Shown here in pieces: positions 54,201-62,589 of a DNA stretch of 64,000 nt. The stretch lies in assembly GCA_910578185.1 (NCBI GenBank), contig CAJTPN010000012.1, positions 34,710 to 98,709 on the forward strand. The letters run 5' to 3'. Positions within the stretch are counted from its first letter, which is position 1. Every line of letters starts with the position of its first letter. A program made the position numbers and the translations under genes. Under the pieces are notes generated by a model. It saw only the letters and a program-made list of their open reading frames with translations, was not told where the DNA came from and made no database searches. The DNA is from an uncultured Acetatifactor sp. GTDB taxonomy: Bacteria; Bacillota; Clostridia; Lachnospirales; Lachnospiraceae.

Positions 54201-56382
54201 AATAATAGAAGTAAACTTCCGAAATATTAGTATTTACATTGCCTGCCAGATAACGTCCCAAACCAAATTGAATCTTCTTGACATTTGCCGGCTCCGGCAG
54301 CTTTAACTGATAATAACGACGTCCGTCTGCATCTGTTTTCCTCAAAACGGCAACCTGTCCTCTGGATATCTCGGTCTGATTTCCGTTCTCGTCCCAATAC
54401 CGGACTCTTGCGTAGAAATAGTCCAATTCCTGAGGTATCGCTTCCTCCAGGGCAATGGTATCCATTTTATACGCCTGATCAAACTCATATGTAATTCCGT
54501 TCTGCCCCAGGTTGTTATATCCGCCGTCATCCCAGGTGTTCTTTAAGTAATAAGAAGAAGGATCATGGTCAACGGTTCCCCATGCGGTTCCGCTCTCCGT
54601 ATCCAGGCCGCTGTCCACCATGGTGCCTTTGGTTGTCGCACTGATAATATGCGCTCCCACCTCTCCTGCTTCTCCCGTATTGATCAGATTATACTTGGGC
54701 ATTACCGCCGCGTTCTTATCCGTCGTGACAGCCGATACCGTCAAGGACGGTCCGCTCTCTCCGAACTCGTTTACGCCCGTGACATATATGATATACTCCG
54801 TCAGATCCTTTAATCCTTCCAGAGTGTAACCATTTTCAATCAGCCCTTCAATCTTCTCATAGGTTTCGGCGCTGCTTTCCTTATAAAACAGGTTATAAGA
54901 AAGTGTATCGTCCATCTTTTTCCATGACACCACAATGCTCTGGTATTTTCCCACCGCAGACACATTATCCGGTTTATCCGGTTTGCCTGAGGGCTTCGGT
55001 ACCGCCGTCACCTCATCCCCGTAGCCGCTGCGCCAGCTGCCGTTGACAGACTGTACACTGACGTGGTACTCCTGGTAATTCACCAGCTCTTTGCCGCCAA
55101 AGGACATGACGTCCGCAGAATTTTTGGGCGTCAATATGGTCTCTTCCATATCCCCCTGCCGAATCCTGATTTCATAACCGGTGATATTCTTACACTGATC
55201 CCAGCTCAAATTGATCAGCTGGCTTCCCACCGTTGCCGACAGATTCATGGGAATATCCATCTCCGGCTCTGGAATCCGCTCTTCCATGCCATTTACAAAT
55301 TCCACTTTGGAAATTTCCGCCAGATTGTTGTTGTTTCTCATCCCCATAATGGTAAGCGTTACCTTCTTAACCGCAATCTGGGATCCCAGGTGCAGCCTGA
55401 TATTGCCGCTGCTGTCCCGCTCCGCTCTCACCTGGGAGCTGCGCAGCAGAAAATGCACATCGTCCTCCACAGGAACCTCTTCCGTGTGTTCCGCCCCGCT
55501 CTCATCCACATAACTGATAGAAATAAGAGCCTTTTGTATGGGATTATCGCTTCCGGTTTCAATAATGATTCCATCCGCCTTTGTATATCCCGACTGCTCC
55601 GGGAAATCAAACTCCAGCGAAACCGGATGCTCCGCAATCGATCCTCCCTGTTTCGGCGTCAGGACCACGCTTGCCTGATTCCGAAGCAGTGCGTTCAAAT
55701 CCCCTTCCAGATTCGTACTCTCTCCCTGTTTGGGCACAATGGCCGCAGCAGGTACAAAGCTTTCCACTTTGGCCCGCGTGTCTCCTGTCACCTGATATCC
55801 TGTGGCCAGATATTCCAGATCCACAAGATTTAACACGCCGTCTCCGTTTAAATCTGCCTGTGGAAGATACTGCCCCTGGTCAATGGCGTTCACCAGATCC
55901 ACCCTGTCTCCCGTATCCACTCTGCCGTCTCCATTTACATCGCCAATCAGCAGTACGCCCGGGTGAGCAGCCCCCTCCGCATAATTAACGCCGCCCAAAA
56001 ATCCTGTGGTCAGATTCACCACCTGTGCGCTGTCAGTCACAAAGACCTCCTGACTGTATGTGGCGAAACCCTTTCCAGAGACGGTTAGCGTATAGACGCC
56101 TTCCGCCAGTCCCTCAAAATTGATCCGGCGCTCTTTTGCCTCATTCACACCCAAAGTAACCGATTCTTTCAAAACGGCACCTTTCGCATCCCGCAGGCTG
56201 ACGGAAAAGTCCACAGGACTTTTCATCACCAAAGCTCCGCTTATGGACACATCCACCTGCCCGATGCCGCCTCCCTCCGCCTTTACGGCATAGGAAGGAA
56301 ATCCTGTCTGCAGCCCCAAAAGAGCTGCCAGCACAAGGGCGCTTGCCCTTATTCTATTCTTCTTTCTTCCTTTTCTCTTCAT
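51280..56382 (-). CDS. Secreted dockerin-bearing M60-like metalloprotease with FN3 and discoidin domains
   Basis: A 1700-residue exported enzyme that probably cuts glycoproteins such as mucins. Order: signal peptide (1-37); a beta domain (45-125); a dockerin (about 143-196) with two calcium loops DVNGDGRVDTGD and DLNGDGVLNLVD; two fibronectin III domains (about 372-560); a discoidin-like domain (about 600-720); the M60-like region (about 800-1260) with zinc motif HEIGH at 1105-1109 and Glu1120; a beta domain; and a second discoidin-like domain (about 1424-1544). ATG at 56382 follows GAGGGTGCGGAT. It follows gpmI and precedes the anchored protein that may hold it. M60 family members are known mucin-type glycoprotein proteases; specificity here is unknown. 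Confidence 0.9.
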   Translation of the reverse strand: MKRKGRKKNRIRASALVLAALLGLQTGFPSYAVKAEGGGIGQVDVSISGALVMKSPVDFSVSLRDAKGAVLKESVTLGVNEAKERRINFEGLAEGVYTLTVSGKGFATYSQEVFVTDSAQVVNLTTGFLGGVNYAEGAAHPGVLLIGDVNGDGRVDTGDRVDLVNAIDQGQYLPQADLNGDGVLNLVDLEYLATGYQVTGDTRAKVESFVPAAAIVPKQGESTNLEGDLNALLRNQASVVLTPKQGGSIAEHPVSLEFDFPEQSGYTKADGIIIETGSDNPIQKALISISYVDESGAEHTEEVPVEDDVHFLLRSSQVRAERDSSGNIRLHLGSQIAVKKVTLTIMGMRNNNNLAEISKVEFVNGMEERIPEPEMDIPMNLSATVGSQLINLSWDQCKNITGYEIRIRQGDMEETILTPKNSADVMSFGGKELVNYQEYHVSVQSVNGSWRSGYGDEVTAVPKPSGKPDKPDNVSAVGKYQSIVVSWKKMDDTLSYNLFYKESSAETYEKIEGLIENGYTLEGLKDLTEYIIYVTGVNEFGESGPSLTVSAVTTDKNAAVMPKYNLINTGEAGEVGAHIISATTKGTMVDSGLDTESGTAWGTVDHDPSSYYLKNTWDDGGYNNLGQNGITYEFDQAYKMDTIALEEAIPQELDYFYARVRYWDENGNQTEISRGQVAVLRKTDADGRRYYQLKLPEPANVKKIQFGLGRYLAGNVNTNISEVYFYYYDTLMDEIMALYEDDLHTVLRADVNQGTIDALRVKINTVDEVSGEYHPDRELLERELQTAEAILHDEHLNASVRIHNTISTKDVGRGFGGLNAWQPLGVVAAAEEEIMVYVGHNRKKTGENTNLQLVATQYHAESGPMNKVVATLKVGANKITIPKIWSTTGFESGGALYVQYTGADANDRYAVRVSGGAQVPILDLYQVTDDGERLARTENYVKELTEYVNRMTQQHEQVHQNSGNRQVAYDYDEKNCILGASDIMLDTMMLSIPAKQVLAGSGAGSTQEQARRILDSMDAMEDMMYLFYQHKGLNAGAPNALDQIPKGHLNIRYQRMFSGAFMYASGNHIGIEWPETAGMVGAVPVTSDEEGRYIDGRYFGWGVAHEIGHCINQGAYAVAEITNNYFAQLAQAKDTNEGMRFQYGNIYAKVTSGAKGPSSNGATQLGMYWQLHLAYDKGYNYKTYENYEEQLANLFYARVDTYARDTSRAPAPGGVALALEGDRDQQLMRLSCAAAEKNILEFFERWGMTPDEGTRVYARQFESETRAIYYVSDDARVYSLQGGASSLDASGSVEAVSDAVTASVNANNANQVDFTLSAKNIPAEDVLGYEIVRCMISGGETTKEAVGFATEETFSDIVYINNRVVWYEITVIDKYLNRSAVKVLEPMKIEHDGSLDKTFWTISAQGLSVPGETTGEVNSDSLCTPEQENLAAAMIDGDVATVYRGSCGEAAEITIDFNKTLTVTGFKYQVEEASGEYQIQVRSGEEWLTVAEGNFGQGNTETIHFANEDGKYVSTYEATGVKFILRGAADRQMSIAELDVLGVTGDNVDFRRSQDNTSVIGILAEEYRYGDKEGDVIPAGSMIFTGIYKGNPAYNVVLLYDQDGNIVGGVDENGALKAQQIILADVPAEGNIQNVSDGTWIYWIEVGQHAELTGKKVRAELYRVNNAMTNEGQRLVSDSLTETVPEVLPEIRIDGGAVQQ

Positions 56383-56400
56383 ATCCGCACCCTCTTGCAC

Positions 56401-56421
56401 GCCGCATATTCTCCCTGCGGC
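56401..56421 (-). other. Hairpin between gpmI and the protease gene
   Basis: GCCGCA, nine bases, TGCGGC, in the 58-base gap. No T run; a weak attenuator or an RNA-processing site is possible. Confidence 0.4.
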
Positions 56422-56440
56422 ATTGCATTATAGATATTTT

Positions 56441-57985
56441 TTACTCCCTTACCAAAAGAGATTTTCCCGTCATCTCCCCAGGCTGTTCCATACCCATGAT
56501 CTGAATCAGCGTGGGAACGATATCCGCAAGGCAGCCGTTCTCCCGCAAAGTATATCCTTCCTCATAGTTTACCAGAATAAAAGGCACCTGATTTGTGGTA
56601 TGTGCCGTAAAAGGTTCTCCGGTCTCATAGTCCACCAGCATCTCCGCATTGCCGTGATCCGCACAGATAAACATGGCGCCGCCCGCTTCCTTTACGGCAT
56701 CCACCGCTTTTCCCACACACTCGTCCACCGCTTCCACCGCCTTGACCGCCGCTTGCAGCACGCCCGTATGCCCTACCATATCCGGATTAGCAAAGTTGAT
56801 GATGATCACGTCATATTTACCGGAACGAATGGCCTGACAAAGCTTATCGCAGACCTCATAAGCGCTCATCTGAGGTTTTAAATCATAGGTGGCAACATCC
56901 TTTGGGGAATTTACCAGAACCCTGTCCTCTCCCTCGTTAGGCTCTTCCACGCCGCCGTTAAAGAAAAATGTCACATGGGCGTACTTCTCCGTCTCCGCAA
57001 TGCGCGCCTGCTTCAAGCCATTTGCCGCAAGCCATTCGCCAAAAGTATTCGTCACCGCAACCTTGTGGAACGCCACGTCTTTATTGGGAATGGTAGGATC
57101 GTAATCAGAAAAGCAAACAAAAGTTATCTTTTTTTTGTTTCCTCTGTCAAACCCGCCAAAATCGTCGTCACAGAAAGCTCTGGTGATCTCTCTTGCCCGG
57201 TCAGGCCGGAAATTAAAGAAGATAACGGAATCACCATCCTGAACGGTTGCCACAGGCTTTCCGTCCTCCATGGCCAAAGTGGGCTTTACAAATTCATCCG
57301 TCTCTCCCCTGTCATAGGATTCCTGAATTCCGCAGACACCGCAGGCTGCCTTAAGGCCCTCCCCCTTTGTCATGGCGTCATAAGCAAGCTTTACGCGATC
57401 ATAATTATTGTCCCTGTCCATGGCATAATAGCGCCCCATTACAGAGGCAATTCTGCCCACGCCGATCTTGTCCATTTCGGCGGTCAAAGCCTGCGCATAT
57501 TCCTTGCCGCTGGCAGGGGGCGTATCCCTCCCATCCAAGAAACAATGTACATAAACCTTTTCCAATCCATTCCTCTTCGCCAACTCCAGCAGGCCGTACA
57601 GATGGGTATTGTGACTGTGCACGCCGCCGTCGGACAATAATCCCATCAGATGAAGGGTGCTGTTATTTTTTCGGCAGTTCTCCACCGCCTTAAGCAGAGC
57701 GGTATTTTCAAAAAAGGTACCATCCTGAATCTCCTTTGTGATCCTAGTCAGTTCCTGGTACACAATCCGCCCGGCCCCCATGTTCAGATGTCCCACCTCG
57801 GAATTCCCCATCTGTCCCTCCGGCAGTCCCACCGCCATTCCGCTGGCATTCCCTCTCACGAAGGGGTACTCCCGCATCAATGCGTCCATCACAGGGGTCT
57901 TCGCCTGTGCTACCGCATTGCCTTCGGCTTTCTCATTGAGTCCGTATCCGTCCAAAATCATAAGCACTACAGGTTTCTTCATCAT
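56441..57985 (-). CDS. gpmI: 2,3-bisphosphoglycerate-independent phosphoglycerate mutase
   Basis: Interconverts 3- and 2-phosphoglycerate with two manganese ions. The 514-residue product has VVLMILDGYGL, the phosphoserine site QMGNSEVGHLNMGAGR, FLDGRDTPPASG, MGRYYAMDRDNNYDR, NFANPDMVGHTG and CADHGNAEMLVD. The start follows AAGGAGAGAGAAGT. It is separated from eno, the next glycolytic step, by the protease module and the aldo/keto reductase. Confidence 0.97.
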   Translation of the reverse strand: MMKKPVVLMILDGYGLNEKAEGNAVAQAKTPVMDALMREYPFVRGNASGMAVGLPEGQMGNSEVGHLNMGAGRIVYQELTRITKEIQDGTFFENTALLKAVENCRKNNSTLHLMGLLSDGGVHSHNTHLYGLLELAKRNGLEKVYVHCFLDGRDTPPASGKEYAQALTAEMDKIGVGRIASVMGRYYAMDRDNNYDRVKLAYDAMTKGEGLKAACGVCGIQESYDRGETDEFVKPTLAMEDGKPVATVQDGDSVIFFNFRPDRAREITRAFCDDDFGGFDRGNKKKITFVCFSDYDPTIPNKDVAFHKVAVTNTFGEWLAANGLKQARIAETEKYAHVTFFFNGGVEEPNEGEDRVLVNSPKDVATYDLKPQMSAYEVCDKLCQAIRSGKYDVIIINFANPDMVGHTGVLQAAVKAVEAVDECVGKAVDAVKEAGGAMFICADHGNAEMLVDYETGEPFTAHTTNQVPFILVNYEEGYTLRENGCLADIVPTLIQIMGMEQPGEMTGKSLLVRE

Positions 57986-58035
57986 ACTTCTCTCTCCTTA
58001 CACCGCCTGCACAAAACAAGCAGTTTTTACTCTCC

Positions 58036-58052
58036 GTGGGAAATGTTCCCAC
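58036..58052. promoter_or_regulatory. Palindrome just after the gpmI promoter
   Basis: GTGGGAA, ATG, TTCCCAC: a perfect 7+3+7 inverted repeat about 6-22 bases after the predicted transcription start. Well placed for a repressor. Confidence 0.55.
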
Positions 58053-58064
58053 ACCCGTTGCTAC

Positions 58065-58093
58065 ATTATACTATTAAAAACCGTATCACGCAA
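58065..58093 (-). promoter_or_regulatory. gpmI promoter
   Basis: Minus strand: TTGCGT (58093-58088), 17 bases, TATAAT (58070-58065). Confidence 0.72.
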
Positions 58094-58342
58094 TACCCCA
58101 TTCGAAATTTAAATCATGTCCGATACCGTTCATTTTCCGCTGTGTAATACATCCCAGATTCTCCCTAAACTCAGTTCTCCAATTGTATTTCCGCAAATGG
58201 AGTAAGTTGTGACAAACCGTATGTCCCACAGCAATTACAGAACTGCATTCAGTCTCCCTGAGACATGATTTTGACTTCTGGGAAAGAGCTGTAAAATCTG
58301 TTCCAGTCTTGCCTCTTCCCCGGGTATATTGTACACTCTTTG

Positions 58343-58371
58343 TTGCAAATCCATGCCGTATATGTTATAAT
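58343..58371 (+). promoter_or_regulatory. Promoter of the cation transporter gene
   Basis: TTGCAA, 17 bases, TATAAT. Transcription would start near 58378. It is divergent from the gpmI promoter, 270 bases away. Confidence 0.7.
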
Positions 58372-58435
58372 TGCCTTCAAATCTTAAGGAAAAAGAGCTT
58401 CCCTGAACCAAACGGGATTGCGCCCGGGACAAATC

Positions 58436-59602
58436 ATGATCAGAATATTAGCTAACCTTTTTATAAAAAACCACGAAGATATCAAAAACCCTTCCACACG
58501 GCAGGCCTATGGCATCCTGTGCGGAGCCGTGGGAATCTTTTTAAACCTTTGCCTGTTTGGCGGCAAATTCCTTGCAGGAACCTTTAGCAATTCCATCGCC
58601 ATCACTGCTGACGCCTTTAACAATCTCTCCGATGCAGGCTCCTCCATTATCACACTCATCGGTTTCCGTATGGCAAGTCAGAAACCGGATCCTCACCATC
58701 CTTTCGGACACGGGCGAATCGAATACATCTCCGGCCTGCTGGTATCAATGCTCATTTTGCTCATGGGACTTGATCTGCTGGAAGTCTCCGTATCCAAGAT
58801 TCTGCATCCCGAAGAAATCGCCTTTTCAATGCCGGTATTGTTTATTTTGCTTGCCTCCATCCTGGTAAAAGCCTATATGTTTCTGTATAACAGACGGTTG
58901 GGCAAACGGCTGGACTCTGCCGCCATGTCCGCCACCGCTACGGACAGTTTAAGTGACATGCTCGCCACCGCAGTGGTTCTGGCCGCTACCCTCACCGCAC
59001 ATTTTACCGGACTTGCCATCGACGGCTGGTGCGGCGTGCTGGTGGGACTGTTTATCTGCTACGCCGGTGTCCAGGCTGCCAAGGAGACTATCAGTCCCCT
59101 GCTGGGCCAGGCGCCTGACCCTGAATTTGTCCGTCAAATAAACGATTTGGTTCTGGGCCATAAAGGCATCCTGGGTATCCATGATCTGATTGTACATAAC
59201 TATGGTCCGGGACGAATCCTGATCTCCCTGCACGCTGAGGTTCCTGCAGACGGAAGCCTATTGGCGCTCCATGAACTGATCGATGCCATAGAGCATGAAC
59301 TCAGAGAACAGCTGCGGTGCCACGCCGTCATCCACATGGATCCAGTATGTGTGGGAGATGAGGAAACGGCAAAGCTGAAAACCGTTGCCGAAAGCTGTCT
59401 GCATGAAATTAACCCTACGCTTACATTGCATGACTTCCGAATCGTAGCCGGTCCCACTCACACCAACTTGATCTTTGATGTGGTGACCCCTTATGATTTC
59501 CCCATCTCGGATAAAGCGCTGGTGACGCTGCTCCAGGAAAAGATCAGCGCGTCTAATCCAAATTATTCCGCGGTTATTGAAGTGGATAAGCAAATGTTAT
59601 AA
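58436..59602 (+). CDS. Cation diffusion facilitator family transporter
   Basis: Exports divalent metal ions (zinc, manganese or iron) in exchange for protons. The 388-residue protein has six membrane helices; the metal site is formed by NSIAITADAFNNLSDAGSS in helix 2 and SATATDSLSDMLATAVV in helix 5, and DPHHPFGHGRIEYISG lies between. The C-terminal 120 residues are the cytosolic dimer domain (HDLIVHNYGPGRILISLHAEV). ATG at 58436 is chosen over a TTG at 58418; both have weak ribosome binding sites. The ion cannot be told from this reading. Confidence 0.93.
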   Translation: MIRILANLFIKNHEDIKNPSTRQAYGILCGAVGIFLNLCLFGGKFLAGTFSNSIAITADAFNNLSDAGSSIITLIGFRMASQKPDPHHPFGHGRIEYISGLLVSMLILLMGLDLLEVSVSKILHPEEIAFSMPVLFILLASILVKAYMFLYNRRLGKRLDSAAMSATATDSLSDMLATAVVLAATLTAHFTGLAIDGWCGVLVGLFICYAGVQAAKETISPLLGQAPDPEFVRQINDLVLGHKGILGIHDLIVHNYGPGRILISLHAEVPADGSLLALHELIDAIEHELREQLRCHAVIHMDPVCVGDEETAKLKTVAESCLHEINPTLTLHDFRIVAGPTHTNLIFDVVTPYDFPISDKALVTLLQEKISASNPNYSAVIEVDKQML

Positions 59603-59665
59603 TTACAAAGAAATTTCGTCGCCGAAAACAGCAGAAATAAAGCGAATATGTGAGAAAGGAGCCCC

Positions 59666-60109
59666 ATGGTCAAGAGAGAAATCTCCCTTGCCGCTGCAGA
59701 GCGCAGGCGGCTGGAAACATTGGAAAAACGTTATCGTGAAGCAGCACGCACACAGTTTGAAGGTCGGGCAGCCTACTTTCAGCTAATCACAGGCGGCAGC
59801 TATTCTTCCATCACGGTACGGGATCAGAAAACACGCTGGGGAAGCTGTTCCTCCCGGGGAACCCTTTCCTTTAATTACCGTCTGATCTTTGCGCCACCCC
59901 AGGTACTTGATTATGTAGTGGTTCATGAGCTTTGTCATCTGACCCATATGAACCATTCCAGGGATTTCTGGAATATGGTGGCAAGGATCATGCCGGACTA
60001 TCAAATCCACAGGAAATGGCTTCGGGACCACGGAGATGAGCTGACACTGGAAACCCACCTGGCCAAGAAAGGGATTCCCGTCTCTCTGGAGAGCGATTCC
60101 ATAAAGTAG
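59666..60109 (+). CDS. YgjP/WSS-like metallopeptidase (DUF45)
   Basis: A small zinc protease-like protein of 147 residues. The zinc motif is VVHELCHLTHMNHSRDFWNM (HExxH plus a third His), preceded by the family signature KTRWGSCSSRGTLSFNYRL. Family members are widespread and their substrate is not known. The start follows AAAGGAGCCCC. It follows the cation transporter by 63 bases and may be cotranscribed. The core-like region ends here; accessory DNA begins right after. Confidence 0.92.
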   Translation: MVKREISLAAAERRRLETLEKRYREAARTQFEGRAAYFQLITGGSYSSITVRDQKTRWGSCSSRGTLSFNYRLIFAPPQVLDYVVVHELCHLTHMNHSRDFWNMVARIMPDYQIHRKWLRDHGDELTLETHLAKKGIPVSLESDSIK

Positions 60110-60491
60110 CGAAATTCTCTCCGTTTAGCGTACTCAGCATTTCTTTTTCCGGTTTCCTCTGATTCATAAAACAATTCTATTGATGATTCATAATTCATAA
60201 ATCCCTTCGCATGTGTACAATGACTGTTTATGTAAATCACACATATCTTTAAACTCAAATAAAGATGATAATCGCTATGAATCATTTTTCTTCTTCTTTC
60301 CATCGGTGTAGTCACGCAATTAAAGTACATCAAATACCTTGTAAGCAGAACACTCATGAATCTATCATATCTTTAAATCTTTAAGTTTTCCTCTCTATAT
60401 TCAATTTTTCATTTTGCTTATCTATAAAATGCTGTACAAATAAAACGGTCATAATTACTCCAAGTAAATTTGTTGCCAGACCGCTCCCCAT
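60110..60491 (-). pseudogene. Remnant of a membrane protein gene, broken by a stop and a frameshift
   Basis: On the minus strand the frame from 60491 reads MGSGLATNLLGVIMTVLFVQ then HFIDKQNEKLNIERKT, a TAA, and RFKDMIDS. The text continues in another frame as MSVLLTRYLMYFNCVTTPME and FMNYESSIELFYESEETGKR. A membrane helix followed by a charged helix and this helical part look like one ancestral protein. Its 3' end is lost where the YgjP gene ends. The call is from pattern only. Confidence 0.45.
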
Positions 60492-60589
60492 TTCAAAAGT
60501 GTGATATAATTTTTTAAAGTTTTGGTTTTGATGTAGTATTTGCCGCTAAAACCGTAGTATATAGGTGAAGCCGGAAAGGAGGCGGTGTG

Positions 60590-61150
60590 ATGATAGAAGA
60601 TGAAAAAATCATTGAAATGTTTTTTGGGCGTTCAGAGCAAGGCATACGGGAGCTGGATATAAAATACGGTAAAGTCTGTCAGAAGCTATCGTATAACATT
60701 GTGAACAGCAAACAGGACGCGGAGGAGTGCGTCAATGACGCTTACTTAGGGGCATGGAACGCAATCCCCCCAGCGAAGCCAGCCCCACTGCTATCCTATA
60801 TCTGTAAAATCATTCGGAACATTTCACTGAAAATCTATTACAAAAAGGAAGCAGCCAAACGAAACAGCACTTACACGATTGCTATGGAGGAAATCGAAGC
60901 CTGTATAGCAGACCCGAACACAGTGGAAGCCGAGATTGAAGCCAGAGAGTTAGCCCGTATCATTGAAAGTTTTCTGGACACGCTGACCGTCGAAAATCGC
61001 GTTATCTTCATGCGCCGCTATTGGTTTTCCGATAGCTGTAAGGACATAGCCAAGTTTGTAGGGCTTTCGGAGAAAAACATCTCCGTCCGACTGACCCGTA
61101 TCCGTCAAAAAATGAAAAGCTACTTAGCAGAAAGAGAGGTATTCACATGA
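60590..61150 (+). CDS. ECF-type RNA polymerase sigma factor
   Basis: A 186-residue sigma factor of the extracytoplasmic-function type. Region 2 is in YNIVNSKQDAEECVNDAYLG and AWNAIPPAKPAPLLSYICKI; region 4 is in VIFMRRYWFSDSCKDIAKFV and GLSEKNISVRLTRIRQKMKS. ATG at 60590 follows AAAGGAGGCGGTGTG. The stop overlaps the next start (ATGA), so the putative anti-sigma partner is made with it. Two GTAGTAT copies about 18 bases apart, at 60534 and 60553, may be its own promoter. Confidence 0.9.
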   Translation: MIEDEKIIEMFFGRSEQGIRELDIKYGKVCQKLSYNIVNSKQDAEECVNDAYLGAWNAIPPAKPAPLLSYICKIIRNISLKIYYKKEAAKRNSTYTIAMEEIEACIADPNTVEAEIEARELARIIESFLDTLTVENRVIFMRRYWFSDSCKDIAKFVGLSEKNISVRLTRIRQKMKSYLAEREVFT

Positions 61151-62502
61151 ACTCAAAGAAGTTTTCCGAAGCCATGAACGAACTTGACACCAAGTATGTT
61201 GATGAAGCCATCAACTACAAAAAGAAAACTAAGAAGCTTGTTTGGACTAAATTGGGGACGATTGCGGCCTGTCTTGCCGTTGTCATTGCCATCGGAAGCA
61301 TACTGAACCCTTTTCATGGAGGCATGGTTGTAGCTGCCTACGCTCATGGGACAGATGAAGAGATTCCTACCGCCGGCGCAGTAATGAGTGGCGGCACTAT
61401 CAGTGATACCGGAGAAATGAAAGGACAGCCATTGAAGTTCTATCTCTCTGGTAAAGACATTGCCTCTGTACGTTTCTCCTGCAAAAATCAGCAAATCAAT
61501 TTTATGGATTGGACTGAAAAAAGAGACGAATATGGAAACGCTCAAAATTTTACAGTTGTTTATGGGGAGGACGCAAGTGAATATTATTATTTGACAATCA
61601 ACTGGGTTCCTAATGCTCTTATCCGCGAATTAACCGATAATGTGGATAGCAAAATTACAACCTTGTCAGAAGAAATGCGCAATGATATTATTTTCATGGA
61701 AATTACCTTTGAAAACGGAAAAACAACAACAAAAGCAATCACAATCTCTCTGTTAAACGACGGTACATTCTTTGCGTCCTTTGGCGATTACCAAATCAGT
61801 GAAGAAGATACTTTTGTAAACCGACCAGACAGCGAAGCAATTCCCCGTGATGTGCTTTATTCGCAAGGAGATAGCCCTGTCACTTCCAGTATAGCAGACG
61901 CAGCGCCAATGATTTGTGTTAATGGCACCTTGTATAAACAATCCACTAACCAAATATCATTTGATGAACTGAAAGACAATTTTGTTTATTTAGGTGATAT
62001 TGAAAGTGATGTTACCAACTTGCAGGGTAATATTGGCCCTGGAAATACTTTGGACGGTATTCCTAAAGAAAACTTCCAAGCAAATCACCCCATTGTGGGT
62101 TCAGAAATTTATCAGTATGACAATGATATTGTAGTTAGGATTGATGGTAAATATTGGCTATATGAAGCTATCAGCGAAAGCACATTAGATAAACAAAGTG
62201 GACTTTCCGAGGAAGAAAAAATGCAACTTGCCCAATCCTTTGAAACAGGGATAGAAGGAAACCCAGACGGATATGACCCAATCTCTAGCAGCCAGGCTAA
62301 TGATGAAGCAGAGGCAGCCGCCAGAGCTTATTATGAAAATACAATCTTTGAGGTTGTCTCTCTGAAATTGAAAAACCAAACGGAAAATGAAATTGTCTTT
62401 TCCGTTTGCGTAAGCAAGGGCGGAGTAATTCAAGAGCCTAATCGTAATATTACTTTACAACTAAATAATGGAACGTGGGAAGTTTTGAACGAGGGGTACT
62501 AA
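61147..62502 (+). CDS. Putative anti-sigma factor, single-pass membrane protein
   Basis: A 451-residue protein with a short cytosolic start (FSEAMNELDTKYVDEAINYK), one membrane helix (LGTIAACLAVVIAIGSIL, about residues 37-54) and a large outer part that is rich in Thr, Asn and Asp. This shape, and the four-base overlap with the sigma gene, suggest that it holds the sigma factor at the membrane and senses a signal. No known sensor domain is recognised. The late codons are AT-rich compared with the core genes. Confidence 0.75.
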   Translation: MNSKKFSEAMNELDTKYVDEAINYKKKTKKLVWTKLGTIAACLAVVIAIGSILNPFHGGMVVAAYAHGTDEEIPTAGAVMSGGTISDTGEMKGQPLKFYLSGKDIASVRFSCKNQQINFMDWTEKRDEYGNAQNFTVVYGEDASEYYYLTINWVPNALIRELTDNVDSKITTLSEEMRNDIIFMEITFENGKTTTKAITISLLNDGTFFASFGDYQISEEDTFVNRPDSEAIPRDVLYSQGDSPVTSSIADAAPMICVNGTLYKQSTNQISFDELKDNFVYLGDIESDVTNLQGNIGPGNTLDGIPKENFQANHPIVGSEIYQYDNDIVVRIDGKYWLYEAISESTLDKQSGLSEEEKMQLAQSFETGIEGNPDGYDPISSSQANDEAEAAARAYYENTIFEVVSLKLKNQTENEIVFSVCVSKGGVIQEPNRNITLQLNNGTWEVLNEGY

Positions 62503-62589
62503 CTCATAACGCCACCCACAAGGGTAGCCGAGAAATCGACTGCCCGCGTTTTTACGCCAACAGACAGAAAAAGCAACTGCACATGACGT
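62503..62589 (+). pseudogene. Short fragment of a mobile-element frame
   Basis: An unbroken 27-codon run after the anti-sigma gene reads THKGSREIDCPRFYANRQKK and then a stop. It has no start of its own and looks like the end of a lost gene. Confidence 0.3.

Noticed and set aside
58235..58432. Minus-strand frame of 65 codons in the gap before the cation transporter
   Set aside because: It overlaps a clear plus-strand promoter and has no supported start; the text LEQILQLFPRSQ is helical but not enough for a gene.
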